A DNA stretch of 64,000 nucleotides from Lycorma delicatula (Eukaryota; Arthropoda; Insecta; Hemiptera; Fulgoridae), in contig NC_134463.1 of assembly GCF_047948215.1 (NCBI RefSeq), positions 97,430,657 through 97,494,656 of the forward strand. Direction: 5' to 3'. Below, piece by piece: positions 35,805 to 47,779 of the stretch. Positions within the stretch are counted from its first letter, which is position 1. Every line of letters begins with the position of its first letter. A program made the position numbers and the translations under genes. The notes under the pieces were generated by a model. That model saw only the letters and a program-made list of their open reading frames with translations. It had not been told where the DNA came from and made no database searches.

Positions 35805-36060
35805 TAAAAGCAATGAACTAAAATAAACTGTCACTAATTAATGTATTTGATACATTATTGTATTTCTGGGCACCTGATAAGTTTCATAAAAACTTATCAG
35901 GACCCTAAACTGAATGAAAAGAATAAAAAATTATTTCATTATTATTATTCTTCTCATAAACATTATTTATTAAATAATTTTGTAACGAAAGAACTTCCAA
36001 AGGAATTTAGTTTACATGAAGCTAATCGTTTGTTGTCATAATAATTTAATTATTTTTAAT
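35805..36060 (+). other. Unrecognised 66-codon open frame
   Basis: The frame at 35841-36041 encodes a Lys/Tyr/His-rich peptide ending FSLHEANRLLS. I do not recognise it. It could be an AT-rich chance frame or a further LINE remnant, as it directly follows one. Its start overlaps a perfect 12-bp hairpin (35873-35901). Confidence 0.25.
35873..35901. repeat. Perfect 12-bp hairpin
   Basis: CCTGATAAGTTT (35873-35884) and AAACTTATCAGG (35890-35901) pair around the 5-base loop CATAA. Confidence 0.9.
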
Positions 36061-37257
36061 AAATTAAGGGGTATTTTATTTTAGTTTAGAAATAATATTA
36101 AAAATAAAATGATGAGCAAAGAAAAAATTAAAAATAGGTAATCAAAATGAGGGGAGATTTTTATCTAAAATCGAATTTTAATACTACCAATAATCGATTT
36201 AAGAATTTGAAACAAACTTTTGTAAGAAAAAGTATTTTTACGGAGTTAGTGCTTCCTGCTAGCAAATCGTAGATATTAGGATACACACATTTAAAAAAAA
36301 AAAACATAGGCTTTTGAATAATGTTATTATAACAGAATGGTGAAAATTAAATGAACTTAAAAAGTTGAACGTAAGGAAATTTTCAGAATAATCGTACATA
36401 CAATAAACGTATTAGTATAAGATGAATTAGGTCGACAGGCTATTATATTAAGACACGCAGGTTGGTTAATTTAGTAATAGAAGGAAGTATAGAAAACAAA
36501 AAAATTGCAGTAGGATATAAAAGTTAGAATATTCGAAGCAAACGGTTACATACTAAGGATGTGAAAAACGTAATTGAAATTAAAATATTATCTTGAAACT
36601 GAGAGGAGGGATGAAATGCACCATCAAATCAAGTAATTAATAACAAAGACAAAAGGTTGACGGTAACGTTTAAATAACATTATAATTTATCTATTATATT
36701 ATAACTTGTAATTTACTTTATACATTTAATATCTTTTATACTTGCAGTTTTAAAGAAAAAAATCTAATAAAATATTACATATCTGGCAATGGATATACTT
36801 TCTCTTAATGACGTAGAAAATTATTCGTTAATCTTTCAGTAACAAGATTTTACACGTAACTTGTATGTATCAGTTGATAAATAGTTATAATTCATATTTA
36901 TCATATTTTTTCGGTATAACTAAATATATAAAAATATAAGCCTATATATTATTGAATAATGTTCCATATTCATTTTTGATTAACAAAATCCTATATTTAT
37001 TTAAGTGTAAAAATATGTTTTTAAGATTGATTCAATTTATAGATACATTTTTTTACTATTTATTTTAAATGAAATTTTTTTAATTTCAAGTGATCAAAAA
37101 TACTAAAAAATAAATATAAAAATATAAACAGAAAAAAAATCCCGCCAAATATATTCCATTTAAGCCAACAAAACAAAAGGAAAAATGTACGTGTGGTGGG
37201 GGGGGGGGGGGGAAGAAAGAAATATTAATCTCTGTTAGATGACTTTTTAACATTTAT

Positions 37258-37304
<47 letters not shown>

Positions 37305-37420
37305 CCGAAACATTATATAAGATTCATGATTAATACAGAAGAGCAAGATTCTATAAAAAATCCAAACTTTAATTCCTTTTAAGATAATGATTATAAAATA
37401 TTTTATACACAATATCGTAG

Positions 37421-37452
<32 letters not shown>

Positions 37453-38330
37453 TATTTATACGGTTAGTTGGGATAATATTTTTAATATTTTATCGTTGAA
37501 TACAAGATAGTTTTAAAAAAATACTAGAAAATATAACTTTTTTAATACATTTTCAATTAATTCGTGCTAATGATTAATTCTATTGACATTTAGTGCAAAT
37601 GTATATATACAATTTAAGGTGTATTTTTCTTATATTTGTGCGTAAATTATGACGAAAAAATATAAACTTACCTTGAGTACATTTCTAAAACAAAGAGTTC
37701 GACGCTCCGCATAGCCTGAGTTAAAAGATAGTCAAAGAACTTTTCTTTCCAACTGTTGTTTATATTCAGCTACCCAAAAATATATAAATTTATTTATTTT
37801 TATTTGTCGGTAAATTTTATATAATTATATAATTTTATTTATAATATTTACATTTAAAAAGGGATAAATTTATTTACTCTCTTTAAAAATATATATATAT
37901 ATGTATAGATATTTTAAACTAAAATTAAAATATAACTAAATTTTTTACTACAATATATATATTTCTTTTTACAAAACACGAATTTTTATTATTATTGTTA
38001 TTTTTTTTTATTAATATTAACAACCTGACAAATATTTCTAGTGTGCTACAACTTACGTTTAAAGTGTATACTAACTAGATTAATCTAAAACGACTATGTG
38101 TTTTAATTAGCTATAATAAAATTATAATTACAATAAAATTTTATTGTCACGCGTTTTTTATCAATAATAATTTGTTAATGTTATAAATTTTAGGCCTGCT
38201 GGTATTTTAAATAAAACCATATAATTTCTTTTTAAACTGATTTAGGTCACAAAGACTGAACAAAGTAATTAAATTAAAGTTTTTCATGACACCAGATCTT
38301 ATAAACATTTTTATAATAAATAGACTGATA
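36061..38330. other. AT-rich DNA with microsatellites, no gene supported
   Basis: A G run lies at about 37197-37212, and TA runs at 37263-37289 and 37420-37456. No coding signal was seen. Confidence 0.6.
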
Positions 38331-38334
38331 CGGT

Positions 38335-38530
38335 AATCTTCGACGGCTGCTGCACAAAATTTAAATTTCGATTGACACAGTAGTACAGCGACGTTGCGGC
38401 GTCGTGTGGTGTTCCGACGCTCCTGCGGTCTAACTCAGACCTGAACAGACGTAGAGGCGCTTGCGCGTGTCGTTTCCCGGCAACCGACCCTGTAGGGGGC
38501 CTACTTGCTGTACTAGGATTCCCCCCCTCT
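38335..38530. other. CpG-rich islet
   Basis: About 190 bases are far more GC- and CpG-rich than anything near, for example 'gcgacgttgcggcgtcgtgt' and 'gcgcttgcgcgtgtcg'. No transposon motif was recognised. A GGGGG/CCCCC pair brackets its right edge. It could be a promoter or first exon of an unseen gene, or a fragment of an unknown element. Neither strand gives a long frame. Confidence 0.5.
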
Positions 38531-38859
38531 TATTACCCTATACACCTTATACAACTCTTCCGTTTATTGAATTTTTTATTTGAAATATTAATATCGGTTA
38601 ATCATTAATTAAATTTATTAAATTAAAAAATTATTTGGCGGAATTTAAATTATTTTATAAAACTAAATTTATTAATATTACGACAATGAAACTGCGTAGA
38701 CACTGTATCCTTTTTTATTATTAAAATATTGAAAAGTTATACATCTTATTTCAGCCAAGGTCTTGGATACGTTAAGAAGGATGCACGATTAAATAATTAA
38801 AATTTCCTAAATGAAATTTAAAAAAAAAAGGTTGTAATATAATATCATAATATATAAAA

Positions 38860-39490
38860 TAATATCTGATGCATATGTAAAAATCTAGTGGTTTCTGTGA
38901 GTCTGTTACTCATTTACGCAAAAACTACTTAACCGATCAAGCGAAAATTTCGCATGAAAATATCCATTGAAAGAACATAAAATTATTTCCGCTAACGAAA
39001 TATTTCTCCGTTTCAAGACGGATGCCGTTTTAATGGCTTGCGGTGACAACCACTGATATTAGGTTGTTCCCGGCTGATATTACACTTTACTACTGTCAAA
39101 CCACTTATATCGAATTCAGAGACCACAAATAGTATTTTAAATGAAATTTTATACAAAAAAAATATATATTTTTTTAAATTTATATCTGTTTTGGTTATTG
39201 AGAAAAGTAGCTTTAAAAGTGCGACAATGTGTACGGGACGGCGACTTGGATCATCATAGCTCCTACCACTGTAATTGCATGTGCGACGCATCGCGTCGCG
39301 ACTGGCTGCACTTACCTCCGGTTATTTGACAAAAAAAAAAAAAAAAATAAGAAACAAAGATTTACGTATCACCCCCCACTCCCACGGTGGTGTTAGTTGG
39401 GCAATGCTAAAAATCATGCCAAATGCTTTTTTTTACCCGTATGAAGAACGGGTAAAAAAGTATCCGGCAATAACTACCACTAGGTAACCG
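38860..39490. other. Probable interspersed repeat, class unknown
   Basis: The phrase 'caaaaactacttaaccgatc' followed by 'gcgaaaatttcgcatg' resembles the opening of insect Helitron-like repeats, and 39225-39310 is CpG-rich ('gcatcgcgtcgcgact'). No second copy is in the window. A 12-bp hairpin (39429-39440 with 39448-39459) lies near the end. Confidence 0.4.
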
Positions 39491-39528
39491 GATGTAACTA
39501 CTATTTTATATCTAAGAAACCTTTTTAT

Positions 39529-40133
39529 TTCCTTGCACAAAGTAACGAACGTTGTGATCGCGAAAAATTTTGTATGTACGTATATATCTCGCATAACTCA
39601 AAAACGATTAGCCGTAGGATGTTGAAATTTTGGAATTAAGGCTGTTGTAATATCTAGTTGTACATCTCCCCTTTTGATTGTAATCAACTGAACCAAAAAT
39701 TTCCAAAAAAGCACAAAATTAAAAAAAGAAAATTGGATTTTGGACTTTTCCTTAACTGCAGTAATAAGCCCCTATTGAGAGCTTTTCAACGATATATCAC
39801 GTGGTACATATTTTCATCGGTTCCAGAGTTATAGCCAAATAAAATTTTAATTCCTGAAATATTTTGAACTTACAAGGAGAAGGCACATCGGTTCGAATTT
39901 GACCTTATTTCCTTCTTATATTTAACGTTTTTTTTTTGTTTTTTTTTTTTTTAAATATAATTATTTATTAATAATTATCAATCTGTGATTGTAAAAAAAA
40001 AAATTATAATAAATAATGAATGAATTATAGCAATAAAAAAAAAAATGAAATAAAATCAAAAGTTATTAGTGAAATAAAATTTTATGTACTTTTAAAAATG
40101 TGTATACGTAATTTAATAGGTGTACAAGGATAA
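39529..40133 (+). mobile_element. Dispersed element 'CTTCCTTGTAC', copy 1
   Basis: It shares its whole length with 49330-49953 and, less completely, with 45942-46420. Markers are 'ttccttgcac' at the left end, 'aaaacgattagccgtaggat', 'gtaatatctagttgtacatc', 'ttcaacgatatatcac', 'acttacaaggagaaggcaca', an A-rich right third and 'gtacaagga' at the right end. The two ends form a short imperfect inverted repeat. There is no open frame. I read it as a nonautonomous DNA transposon of unknown superfamily. Confidence 0.75.
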
Positions 40134-40257
40134 TGTCCAAATCAATTTTTTTTTAGTTTTATGATGGCTCAAAGTTTCGAGTCCTATACTGACCGAACTG
40201 TTGTTTAGAAAAAATTACAATACCCTAATAGTTTCTAAAAATTGAACATATTTTAAT

Positions 40258-40870
40258 TCTTCTTCTTCTTCAAATGGAATTTCCTTTCAGGAGGTTTGCA
40301 ATCATCAGCGCTATTTTGACCTTTGAGTAAGCAGCTCGGGACAGATCAGTAGACGTTGTGTCGAACCATTCTTTCAGATCGCGCAGCCATGAAATCCTGC
40401 GTCTCCCAACGTTACGTCTGTCCACTATCTTCCCCTGCATGATCAACTGGAACGACTCGAACTTCTCTCCCCTCGTTATGTGACCTAAATACTGTAATTT
40501 CCCTGTTTGTATTGTAGACGTAATCTCGAGTTGTTTATTCATTCTCTTTAGTGCCTTGATGTTTGATACCTTATCCTTCCAAGATATACTTAGCGTGCAT
40601 CTATAGCACCACATTTCAAAGGCGCCAAATTTTTCACGTGTGGTTTTTTAAATGTCCATGCCTCCATTCCATATAGCCCACAGGAAACACATAACATTTT
40701 ACCATTCTAGCTCGAAGATATAATCTGACCTGCCGATCACACGAGAAATTATGCATTTTGAGAAACGCACTTCTAGCAATTTCTGTCCTGGTTTTAATTT
40801 CCAGTGTTTGATCCATGTTGTCGGTTATCCAAGTACGAAGATATTTGTTTTGTACTTTGTTGTTTATTTC
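40258..40870 (-). mobile_element. RTE-like LINE, 3' end of ORF2
   Basis: The minus strand reads KYLRTWITDNMDQTLEIKTR (40865-40790), RSAFLKMHNF, VRLYLRARMVKCYVFPV, and after a shift a 114-codon frame (40614-40270). That frame has MWCYRCTLSISWKDKVSN, KLQYLGHITRGEKFES and GRRRISWLRDLKEW. These are the C-terminal signatures of the RTE-like 'endonuclease-reverse transcriptase' LINEs of insects: 'EMW.YRR.L.I.W.D.V', 'YLGH..R' and 'GRR...WL.DL'. The 3' end runs into a (GAA)n tract at 40258-40272. The polymerase core is missing (5'-truncated). It is one of the better-preserved LINE tails here. Confidence 0.88.
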
Positions 40871-42560
40871 AATTATCAGTATTTAATTGTTATTTATCAC
40901 TATTATTCTTTATTTATCACTATTATTCTCACCTGCATCAGGACGATGAACACAGGTTGTGGTTAGGCGAGAAGGGTCAATGAAAGGAGTCCTAATGGGC
41001 AAGTAGCCTATAGACATTTAGGTTGTTCGTTATATTTGTTATCTACAACAAGCGCAATAATGAAAAAAATTAAGGAGATGAAAAATTAAATTCATATGAA
41101 GGTCTATTGTAAAGTAGGAAGAATCGAAAATAGTTCTGAATGGACAATGTCCATATTTTGAGCACTATTTGGAATATAATGATTGGAATGAGCAATGTAG
41201 ACTAGCATATTTAAAATGAATAAAAATGGTGTAAAATATAAATTGAAAAATTGTACCTTAGGACATAGGAATTCACATAGGAACAGCAAGAGTTTTATAT
41301 TAAAACCGATTGACGAACTTATACTCTGCTTTTTATCCAGGCATGTACTGCTAAGTTTGATTAATTTTATTATAATGTAATAATGTAAACTTTATTGAAA
41401 TACAAATACTTAATTCCACAAAAAAAAAATTAAACAAAACTATTTTACATGACAAATACATAAAATTAACGATTCAATATTAGCACGAACATTTATATAA
41501 TTATATATATTTTATAAGTTAAAAAATAATGCATGTTATTTTAAAAAAAAAAAAAAAAAATTAAAACGAATACAAAAGGGGGAAAATTTTTATGCTCGAT
41601 ATACAACTTTTCTACTATTACATTAAGAAATGATTAATAAATTTATTGGAGCGATTATTGAAAGAGCTATCGACGTAATTTTTATTAACTTCTCTCAACC
41701 TTAATGCGCATAAAATTTAAAACTTTCTTCACTGCAGTAAAGTATAATTGATCTTAACAATAAGAAATAAATATGAATAATAATAGACTAAACTAATGTT
41801 TTTACATGTACGACTTGTAATTACGTTTTTCTTTAAGTGCATTTTCAATATCACTTTAATACTATATTTATTTTTCTAAACTCGTTGAGAATATAAATGT
41901 AATAAACAATGAATAAATAAATAAACTAATAAACTCAGGTGGCGTGCGTTCAATACACAATATTTATACGTTCATACAAGTTATACTGTGTACTCACAGC
42001 ACGACATCGTGGGTTTTTTTTTAATTTTATGTCTGTTTTACTACCAATTATTAATTTTTATTATCCTGTAATTTGCCTGTCATATAATACTTGCACAGTA
42101 TAAAACTTTCCTTGATAAAGTTTTTTTTTAGTCATTTATGTGATAATTTTGAATTATATCGATATATTTAGTTTACTTGCATATTTTTTTTTTAAATTAA
42201 ATAAATACTTCCACTGATATATTTCTTTTAAATAATCCCTAAGGGTCCTGGATATGACTGTAAATGCATATCTTTATTATATGATGGTATCGTTTGTTAA
42301 GTAGTACTCTAGAAAATAAAGAGTATAAAGTAATAATTAAATGTTATAATATGAGGCAAGTTTAATAAATTGGTTCGTTTTAAAGGGAGAAAATAAATAA
42401 TGTTTAACTATACGCTTATAAAATTTATCAACGGATAATGAATAAAATTTGATTTAAAAATTAATAAGCAATAATCATTACGTATCGACTATTTTTTAAA
42501 TGTTTTTCTTTAACTTATTGTATTGTGAAGTCGGGTGACAATAAAATATCCCATTGTTAA
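40871..42560. other. AT-rich DNA, no gene supported
   Basis: An A run lies at 41551-41567. Short frames only, none recognised. Confidence 0.6.
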
Positions 42561-42564
42561 CTTC

Positions 42565-43170
42565 GTATATTTCTATCTATATAAATAAAATTGTAAACGT
42601 TCGTTTGTTCAAAATCTTAAATCTTCGAAAATTCTTTTGAAATTTTGACACAACTTTGCATTCGAATAGCGCGTGTTTTTATATACCTACTATTTATACA
42701 CCTAAATTGTCACAGCTGTGACAAGTAAAAAGATGAGTTTTTTTTTAAAAAAACAGTGCTATCTGTTGGAGGTAAAAGCAACACATGATATACTAAATAT
42801 TTTACGATTCCATTTCAGTGTTTCAGATATGTGTCCGCTATAGACTAAAAAACTACAGCACCGTTTTAACGCGGGGAGATAGGGAAAATCAGAAAAAAGA
42901 AAGAGAAAAGGTAAAAGGGAAAAAGGGTAATTTGGAAAAATGAGAAAACGGGAAAAGGAAATGAAAAGAGGAAAGGGGAAAAATAAAAGGTTAAAGGCGG
43001 AAAGGGGAAATATAAACGGGGGAAGGAAAGGGAACTATAAAAAGGGGAAATGGGGAAGGGAATACGATAAAATGAAAATGGGAAAAACGAAAATAGGAAA
43101 AGGAAAATTGGGAAAAAGGAGAACGGGTAAAAAGGAAAAGGTAAAGGTTAAAATTTTTGAACTTCCGTAA
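42565..43170. repeat. Helitron-style lead-in and polypurine tract
   Basis: 42580-42650 ('tataaataaaattgtaaacg', 'ttcgtttgttcaaaatc') resembles the left part of insect Helitron-like repeats. From about 42884 to 43150 the plus strand is almost pure purine, built of G3-4/A3-4 blocks such as 'ggggaaa', 'aaggggaa' and 'gggaaaa'. The 76-codon Lys/Gly-rich frame at 42940-43170 is a by-product of the tract. No gene is implied. Confidence 0.65.
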
Positions 43171-43274
43171 TATTCGTTTTCTTATGACTAGATCATACTG
43201 AATTCAGAATGAATAGACGATTTTTATATAATTCGTGTAAAGTAACTTCTATAATTTATGCATGCTAATCATCT

Positions 43275-43570
43275 TTTTATTTTTATTTTCCTGTTTAGCC
43301 TCCGATAATTACCTTTCAGATAATACTTCAGAGTATGAATGAGAATGATATGTATGAGTGTAAATGAAGTGAAGTGTAGTCTTGTACAGTCCCAGTTCGA
43401 CCATTCCTGAGATGTGTGGTTAATTGAAACCCAACCATCAAAAGAACACCGGTATCCACGATCTAGTATTCAATCCGTGTAAAAATAACTGACTGTACTA
43501 AGACGTGAACTCTGGAACTCTCTGATTTGGGAAGATGCGTTCCCCACAAGACCAACCCAATGGATTACGT
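43275..43570 (-). mobile_element. tRNA-derived SINE, family B (tail type 1)
   Basis: On the minus strand, the head 'ttgggttggtcttgtgggg' is followed by a degenerate B-box, the body ('ggatttgaat'-like, 'ggatacc', 'gatggttgggtttcaatt') and the type 1 tail ('ctctgaagtattatc', 'atcggaggctaaac'). TAATCATCT at 43266-43274 and 43571-43579 is the likely target duplication. Confidence 0.88.
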
Positions 43571-43799
43571 TAATCATCTGATTTAGTTATAAATAACAGG
43601 TACATTTATAATAATGGAAATTAATTATTATTTGTTATAATATGGAATAAAGCTGCACAAAAATATTTTTTTGTTTGATAAAAAATAACACAACGAAAAG
43701 TAAAACCTTATTTATCAGTTCAAAAAAAAAAGAAAGAGAGACCGTATGAGAAATAAAATATGAATACTAAAGCTATGAAAAAGAATAAAATATAAAAAA

Positions 43800-44600
43800 T
43801 CCCTGTCGGTACGCCGGAAGAAGGAGGTAGATTTCACTTGTGCTAAGTCGGGGATAAAAAAGATTTCCTCCTTAAAATTAAGAAAAACGTAATTTTTTCC
43901 TTAAAAAAGAAAAATTTACTCAATATGACAATGGTTGCATGTGAAAAAAAAGTTTCACACGTTTAGCATATGACAAGCCCATTTTCTTACAATTCCAGCA
44001 AAAGTTTGGTCATCCCTTGCCGTAAGGGTCGGTCATATCAAAAATTGTTACAGACAAAGGTTTTAGGTAATGTTTAGAATACTAACGACTACTTTAAACC
44101 GATTCAATAATGACCCGATTAAGGAAGGTATGATTTTTGTCTTCGAAACATTTTTCCACTCCCTGGGCCAATGGTTGGTGATATCAGGAAACTTTACTTA
44201 ACATAAGTTTTAGACCCTGATCCACCGAATTGTAGGAACTTTAAACGAATTCGATACTTTACTTAATAAGAAAGTTATAGCAATATTGTTTTTCGAAAAA
44301 TCCTCCCCATTTCCACCCCATGGTCCAATTTTGCCCATTAACAAACTTGACCGAGATTTTGGGTCGTTATATTTTATGTATCAATTTGAAAATGATTGAC
44401 GCAAAATTACGGCAGTTATCGTTTACACAACAAAATGAAATATATATATATATAAATTTTTTAACTGACACAGTGGTTTTGGGTTCTGGGGTTGTGAAAC
44501 GCGAAGATATTTCAAAATTTCCCGGAAGTCGAATCATGGTACCCGTTACAATAGTAGCTTTCTTATGAAATTTACTTAAAACAGTAAATTGTCCAAAAAT
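43800..44600. other. Probable interspersed repeat, class unknown
   Basis: Base composition is less AT-biased and the text has repeat-like wording ('cacagtggttttgggttctg', 'ttgtgaaacgcgaagatat'). There is no second copy in the window and no coding domain; the frames at 44320-44568 and 44367-44705 are chance. Confidence 0.35.
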
Positions 44601-44699
44601 AAAATGAAATAAACTATTTTGTATTTTGGGAGATTTACCCATTTGCAACCTCTTAAAATTGGATAATTCATAAAAAATAGATATTTTACGAAAAAATAA

Positions 44700-45940
44700 A
44701 AACAATAATATATTTTCAATTATTAAAGATCTTTTACTGATTTAGAATAGAAGTGCATTTAAAACCATGACGTCGTTTATATTAGAGTAAACATTGGACC
44801 TTTAATTATTAAATATCACCTCATTATTTTCAAGTCATTTAAATATAAAGTGATGCATCGATATTAAAATGTAGCTGCCCTATCATATTCATATTGTATT
44901 TTAATATAATAAATATTAAATTTAAACTTGTTTTTATAATATAATTTATTATAAGCGTGTCATTACATGTATATTCGTATTTTTTTAGTAAATTTCGTTT
45001 TTATAAGATAGGCATTTTTAATATTATTACGTTCTATTAAATGAAATATTTATCTCTTTAATTTTTAAAGAGATAATTTAATTTTTAAATAACAAATATA
45101 TGTATTTTATTTCTTTAGATCAGAACACTCGTTTATAATTCTATTTTGTAATATGTCGACATAAGAATTTAAAAAATAACAAATATATATATATATATTT
45201 TGTAAAAAAAAAAAATTTACGATGAACAATAATTCAATAATACTCGTAACAAAAATAAAATAAAAAAATATCAGAAGTTTTTAATGAAATAAAATTTTTA
45301 GTACTTTTCATTTTAAAAAAATGTGTAAATGTAATTTAATAATGGCCCAACGATGTCTCTTTAACTTTTCAGTTTTATTATTAATGTGTATATTTCATCA
45401 TTTCTCTATACATCTTGAACAATACTTAAGACCAAAATGTTTTTTTTTTCATAAAATTATTTTTATTCATATGATATAAAATATGCTCTAATATTTTCTT
45501 TATCGAAATGGTGTTTAAAACAATGTAATTAAGTACTTAATTCAGATATTCACCTCGGTTGCTCGTAGCAAAACAAATTGTTTTTTAAACTTTCCAAAGC
45601 AAATTTTTCACTCGGTCTTTCTTTAATTACTAAATTTTTCTACCGACCATGAAGCTGTTGGTCACATAAACATCACTTGCAGATGTATTACTTTTAACTT
45701 ATGCGAACTACTCAAAAATATTAATAATCGGGAATTTATACCTAAAAGTTTATTCTTTTTTCGTAAAATTGAATATAATATCCTGGCTAACGTTATTTCT
45801 CTGAATTTTTCTTTCTGTCCAAAAGGTAACAGTTTCAATAACTTCAAGATTAGCTATAAGTAGCTTTAAAAGATTTGATAATAGATTTACGTTTAAGTTT
45901 CATACAAGAAACTATAAACGCTTTCAATAACCTCCTTTTT
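44700..45940. other. AT-rich DNA with a partial dispersed element
   Basis: 45195-45345 matches the A-rich right third of the CTTCCTTGTAC element ('gatgaacaataattcaata', 'aatgaaataaaattttta') but lacks the terminal motif. Otherwise nothing is supported. Confidence 0.55.
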
Positions 45941-45941
45941 T

Positions 45942-46420
45942 CTTTCTTGTACGAAGTAAAGGAAGTATTGTGATCTCGAGAAATTTTGGTTATTAGATTT
46001 CAACAGAAATATCCATTTTGACAATCCCTAAATACATTTTGACTAGTTTCGGCGTGACGTTTGTACGTACGTATGTATGTAACTCAAAAACGATTAGCCG
46101 TAGGATGTTGAAATTTTGGATTTAGGACTATTGTAACATCTAGTTGTGCACCTCCCTTTTTGGTTGCAATCGACTGAACAAAAATTGTCCAAAATCCAAA
46201 ACAAACTTCACCTCCTTTTTTTTAACTTTTTTTTTAATTTAAATATATTGATTTATTAATAATTATTCACCTCTGATTGTAAAAAAAAAAAACGATAAAT
46301 AATAATTCAGTAATAATAATAATAATAAATATGAAAAAATATCTGAAATTATAATGAAATAAAATTTTATGTAGTTTTCATTTTTTTAAATGTGTACTTG
46401 TAAATAGACGTACAAGGAAG
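45942..46420 (+). mobile_element. Dispersed element 'CTTCCTTGTAC', copy 2 (internally deleted)
   Basis: The left end reads 'ctttcttgtacgaagtaaag' and the right end 'cgtacaaggaag', an inverted repeat of 11-12 bases. It shares 'aaaacgattagccgtaggat' and 'tagttgtgcacctccc' with the other copies but lacks the central 'ttcaacgatatatc' block, so it has lost about 150 bases. Confidence 0.78.
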
Positions 46421-47200
46421 TTATGTGGGGCTCACATCAGATTTTTTATATTTTACTTGTACGTTTACTCCCATCAAGGGATTTTATGTATTATTCTCTT
46501 AGAATTCAGCTTTATCTCTTAAATTCAGTGGCACAACATCAATTTCGTTTGCTAATTATCTAGTAAAAATCTACTGATAATTACTTTCAGTACTCTCCCC
46601 CTCATCAGTTGTAAATTCTTATAATGTTTGCTTTTTTTCGTAAATCTGCATTTAGGAAGACTTAGTTTCTTCCATAACTATAATAAAAAATCATTAAAGT
46701 AATTCAAGAAAGAATTATTCATTAAAAATAAAATTACTACTTCATTTCGACCTCGGCTAACAAAAATGTGATTAATTTAACTCACATTATTACCAGAAGA
46801 AAGCCTATTCTGTCTTTTAAAATTTTAAAAATGTCTGTAACGCATTGTTTACCTCATTTCGGTGGTCTTGATATTTTTCTATGCAATCGTATATTTGGAT
46901 CAGTGAAGAAGGCAATTGAACCGTTTCACTCTTATTTTTCCTTAGTAAACCTGACAAAGGAAATAAGTGATTGTTGTGAACGGTCGTGTCATTTTCAGCA
47001 GTGTCAGGACATTCGCGTTAAATTTTCTAGAACCATCACGGTTATTGCCCTTATCGTGCAAGCCAATTAAAAGAAAAAATAAAATGTCAAAATGGTAAAA
47101 CAATTACCGTAAAAAAAAATTACAATAATACTACATATTTAAAAACAAATAAAAAGTAAAAAAAAGACAAAATATATTTGAAAAAAATCAATTATTAATT
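46421..47200. other. No gene supported; one unexplained 100-codon frame
   Basis: The frame at 46768-47070 (plus) has balanced composition, with several Cys and His residues in its second half (SDCCERSCHFQQCQD). I do not recognise it, and no splice or promoter context is evident. Confidence 0.3.
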
Positions 47201-47204
47201 TATC

Positions 47205-47520
47205 CTACTTTGCGGAAGTGAAACATGGGTGGTTACATCGAAAAAGGAAGAATTTATGATTCAAGCTGCGGAAATGAGATATCTAAGAGCAGCAGCAGGC
47301 TAAACCAGACCAGAAAATAGATGCAACGAAGATATTACAAGAAAACTCAATATGACGCTGTTTTTACACACAATTAGGAATTATAGAGCTAATTGGTGTG
47401 ATCATTTAAGTAGTAGGTCATCAAAACATTTATCAGTCAAAGCTTTTGAATGTAATTCTCGCGAAAGAACAGATCAAGGGAGACCGAATAAAAGATGGGC
47501 GCCGGTACGGGAGCAAATAC
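47205..47520 (+). mobile_element. RTE-like LINE, C-terminal ORF2 fragment
   Basis: The plus strand reads LCYGSETWVVTSKKEEFMIQ (47212-47270), AAEMRYLRAAAG, NEDITRKLNM, and after a shift RNYRANWCDHLSSR and ERTDQGRPNKRW. This is the 'YG.E.W......LQ..EMR.LR...G.T', 'Y...W..HL.R' and 'GRP.KRW' order of RTE-like LINE C-termini. The family differs from the one at 40.3 kb. Confidence 0.85.
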
Positions 47521-47779
47521 CAGCGCCCATATTTAATCCTATCCTAATATGGAATATAAGGAAAATCCTTATAAGGAATGCCTTATCAAGGAATAAGCCT
47601 ATTCTTGATATGACCAAGAAGAAGAGAAGAAAATTTGTTACGTTATTTTAAAAATAAAACTAATAAAAATATTATACTTGTCGAAGTTGATTAAATAAAT
47701 AACATTTATTTTAAATATATTTCTATTCATAATTATGTAAACAATAATCTTTTATATTCATTAATAATTATATAAGTAA

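Noticed and set aside
42940..43170. 76-codon Lys/Gly-rich frame
   Set aside because: It is produced by the polypurine tract, which lacks stops in that frame.
46768..47070. 100-codon frame with several Cys residues as a possible zinc-binding protein
   Set aside because: The Cys/His spacing fits no motif I know and there is no second line of support; it is left as an unexplained frame.
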